This document shows positions 6,801-7,580 of a DNA stretch of 7,580 nucleotides, piece after piece. Below the pieces are notes generated by a model that ran no database searches, was not told the origin of the DNA, and was given only the letters and a program-made list of their open reading frames with translations. The first letter of the stretch is position 1. The number at the start of each line of letters is the position of its first letter. The position numbers and the translations under genes are program-made. Origin of the DNA: Chloroflexia bacterium (GTDB lineage: Bacteria > Chloroflexota > Chloroflexia > Thermobaculales > Thermobaculaceae); NCBI GenBank assembly GCA_013695265.1, contig JACDAU010000079.1, positions 1-7,580 on the forward strand, given 5' to 3'.

Positions 6801-7404
6801 GGTGAGCCGGGACCTCGCAGGGTTCCAGCACATCCACCCACAGCTCGACGCAAACGGCACGTACGCGGTAACGACGACGTTCCCACAGGCGGGGCCGTAC
6901 ACGCTCTACGCGGAGTTCGTGCGCGACGGGCGCAAGGTGCTTGACCGGCAAGAGATCGTCGTTGGCGTCGGTGCGGGCTCACCGCCGCAGCTCGCGCCGG
7001 ACCTTGCCGCAAAGACCGTGCGCGGAACCACGGTCGCGCTCGCCGAGCCGCCAAACGTGCCGGTGGGCGAGGAGGCGGATTTCACGTTCACGCTCACCCG
7101 TGATGGTGAGCCGGTGACGGATCTGAAGCCCTATCTGGGCGCGGCGGCGCACGTGGCGGTCGTGTCCGCGCAGGGCGGGGAGTTTGCCCACACGCACGGC
7201 GAGGCCGCGAGCGCTGGGCACGGTGGCGCGGCGGAGACCGGGCACGAGTCGGAGGGCGCGCACGCTGAATCGACGACCGGCCTCGGGCCTGAGATCACGT
7301 TCCACCACACCTTCCCAGCACCCGGCCTCTATAAGGTGTGGGGACAGTTTCAGACCGCCGACGGGCAGGTCATCACGGCGGACTTCGTGGTCCGCGCAGA
7401 GTAG
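3862..7404 (+). CDS. copA: Cu(I) P1B-1 ATPase CopA with fused extracytoplasmic tandem domain
   Basis: A 1180-residue copper-exporting ATPase, well beyond the usual 720-840. Two HMA domains (20-86 and 112-178) carry the ligands Cys30/Cys33 and Cys122/Cys125 (both TCASC), joined by a Ser/Ala linker. The transport core starts with TM1 at 215. It has the actuator TGE (398-400), CPC at 501-503 in TM6, phosphorylated Asp545 in DKTGT, His584-Pro585, and GDGINDAP (745-752). Tyr810-Asn811 in TM7 and Met841-Ser842-Ser843 in TM8 complete the Cu(I)-specific signature. Beyond TM8 and a short basic stretch, a ninth helix (877-899) should place residues 900-1180 outside the membrane. This tail has a Met/His linker (MGMGH at 903-907), then two similar beta-rich domains. 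Domain A has PMHL at 975-978 and HIHP at 990-993, then a FPQAGPYTLYAEF motif. Domain B has His1097, HTH at 1110-1112, a His-dotted insert and FPAPGLYKVWGQF. The tail resembles stand-alone exported domains and may accept exported Cu(I) (inference). The start is set by AAGGAG seven bases upstream. copZ follows after 26 bases. Confidence 0.95.
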   Translation: MTTEERTREDAGHSEGSVREVSLPIMGLTCASCVRRVEKRLSKVEGVREAGVNLATENARVVYDPALATPRDLKAAVEKAGYQVRELPTEAPDSSSGPAESSKAAGASRSSEVSLPIEGMTCASCVRRVERALARVAGVEDAGVNLATEKARVVFDPSVADLPKLRAAVEKAGYTVGEVRATEQDTQAPAQPSADPVDAREVERQREIDVLRRKWTVSLAAGLAMMALMYVPLGVDMLLIAPVLLIVATLVQFWAGAGFYQAAWAAAKHGSTNMNTLVAVGTSVAYGYSAFVTLWPTLAERWGFPFDLYYETAVIIIALILLGRWMEARAKKRTGAAIKALMGLQAKTARVIRDGVDQDIPVEQVRVGDLVRVRPGEKVPVDGVVRDGRSALDESMLTGESLPVEKSRGDAVIGATLNTSGSFVFEATKVGRDTALAQIVRLVEEAQGSKAPMQRLADTISGYFVPVVLGVAALTFVGWLVFGGSLTVAITATIAVLIIACPCALGLATPTAVMVGTGKAAEHGILIRGGEALEAARRIDTIVLDKTGTLTRGKPTVTRIVAGEGTTEHELLALAAAAEVGSEHPLGEAIVARARTLGLELPAAEGFASIPGRGIRATVAGRELLVGNRALMEESGITLNGLVSVADELAATGSTPMYAVIDGVPGGLIAVADTLKEESPNAVAQLRALGLDVWMLTGDNRGAAEAIAAQAGIEPERVLAEVLPDQKQGKIRELQGQGKTVAMVGDGINDAPALARADLGLAIGTGADVAMAASDITLVGGNLRGIVTAIALSRKTVGAIKQGLFWAFAYNVLLIPVAMGALYPFFGVLLDPVLAAAAMAMSSVSVVTNALRLRRFKQPRDAEAILHPSMRERAAEYAYLAGIAVVALGVGAAALYFGARGEMGMGHASEQSADAGGMSMAGEQVVDAASAGVRVGLDAAPATPLPGQPVRLGYNVSDARTGRPITDLPLDHERPMHLIAVSRDLAGFQHIHPQLDANGTYAVTTTFPQAGPYTLYAEFVRDGRKVLDRQEIVVGVGAGSPPQLAPDLAAKTVRGTTVALAEPPNVPVGEEADFTFTLTRDGEPVTDLKPYLGAAAHVAVVSAQGGEFAHTHGEAASAGHGGAAETGHESEGAHAESTTGLGPEITFHHTFPAPGLYKVWGQFQTADGQVITADFVVRAE

Positions 7405-7430
7405 GCACGTAGCACAGAAAGAGGAGCAAT

Positions 7431-7580
7431 ATGACACAGACAGTAACACTCAACGTCCCGGACATCAGTTGCGAGCACTGCGAGCGAACAGTCACGCAGG
7501 CACTCACCCCGGTCGAGGGCGTGCAAGCCGTGCGAGTGGACATCCCCGCTAAGCAGGTGCGCGTGGAGTATGACGAGGGC
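7431..7580 (+). CDS. copZ: Copper chaperone CopZ (partial, cut by window end)
   Basis: The first 50 residues of a heavy-metal-associated (HMA) domain protein; full-length relatives are about 65-70 residues, so only the last strand or two are missing. The metal site is DISCEHC, with Cys14 and Cys17, and the His between them is typical of CopZ chaperones rather than of the ATPase's own CASC domains. VEGVQAVRVDIPAKQVRVEYD matches the usual second half of the fold. It would bind Cu(I) in the cytosol and pass it to the N-terminal domains of CopA and to CsoR. GAGGAG lies four bases before the ATG, and the gene follows copA by 26 bases with no terminator between, so they share an mRNA. Confidence 0.92.
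   Translation, partial: MTQTVTLNVPDISCEHCERTVTQALTPVEGVQAVRVDIPAKQVRVEYDEG

Noticed and set aside
1..7580. CRISPR arrays, tRNA or rRNA genes, insertion-sequence ends
   Set aside because: No regularly spaced direct repeats, no cloverleaf or rRNA-like segments and no transposase motifs were seen on either strand.

Overview
The window is a high-G+C bacterial copper-homeostasis region arranged around two divergent transcription fields. Codon use, short dispersed palindromes of the kind whose translation reads 'VIPNAVRDP', and gene families typical of Chloroflexota and Actinobacteria suggest a Chloroflexota member (Thermomicrobia/Sphaerobacter-like) or, less likely, an actinobacterium. That placement is inference from gene flavour, not a database result.

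Left part (1-2640, all genes on the minus strand). Read in their own direction, the genes are: a small single-TM protein with a Gly-rich tail; a four-TM DUF2269-type membrane protein overlapping it by ATGA; a His-rich exported or membrane-anchored hypothetical protein with a leaderless-type promoter; a lipoprotein with two DUF305 domains (a family that includes copper-binding periplasmic proteins); a strong hairpin; and a truncated small membrane-protein gene whose 3' end runs into a dispersed repeat.

Centre (2560-3240). A TetR-family regulator is transcribed away from the small-TM/DUF2269 pair. The shared intergenic region holds a consensus minus-strand promoter, a 7+7 bp inverted repeat lying over it, a second compact palindrome near its start site, and a TATACT box placed so that tetR would be leaderless.

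Right part (3380-7580, plus strand). A csoR-copA-copZ cluster. csoR has a TTGACA-17-TATAGT promoter followed directly by a classic C-tract/G-tract CsoR operator. A second CsoR-like box sits just upstream of the copA ribosome-binding site. copA encodes a complete Cu(I) P1B-1 ATPase (two CASC metal-binding domains, CPC, DKTGT, YN and MxxSS signatures). It carries a ninth TM segment and about 280 extra residues, built from two related His-containing beta-rich domains that should lie outside the cytoplasmic membrane. copZ, a cytosolic CxxC copper chaperone, follows and is cut by the window edge.

Likely working model: CopZ delivers Cu(I) to CopA, CopA exports it, and the fused outer domains (and possibly the DUF305 lipoprotein and the His-rich protein) handle it outside. 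CsoR senses cytosolic Cu(I) and derepresses csoR and copA. The most unusual item is the CopA ATPase fused to an extracytoplasmic tandem domain.
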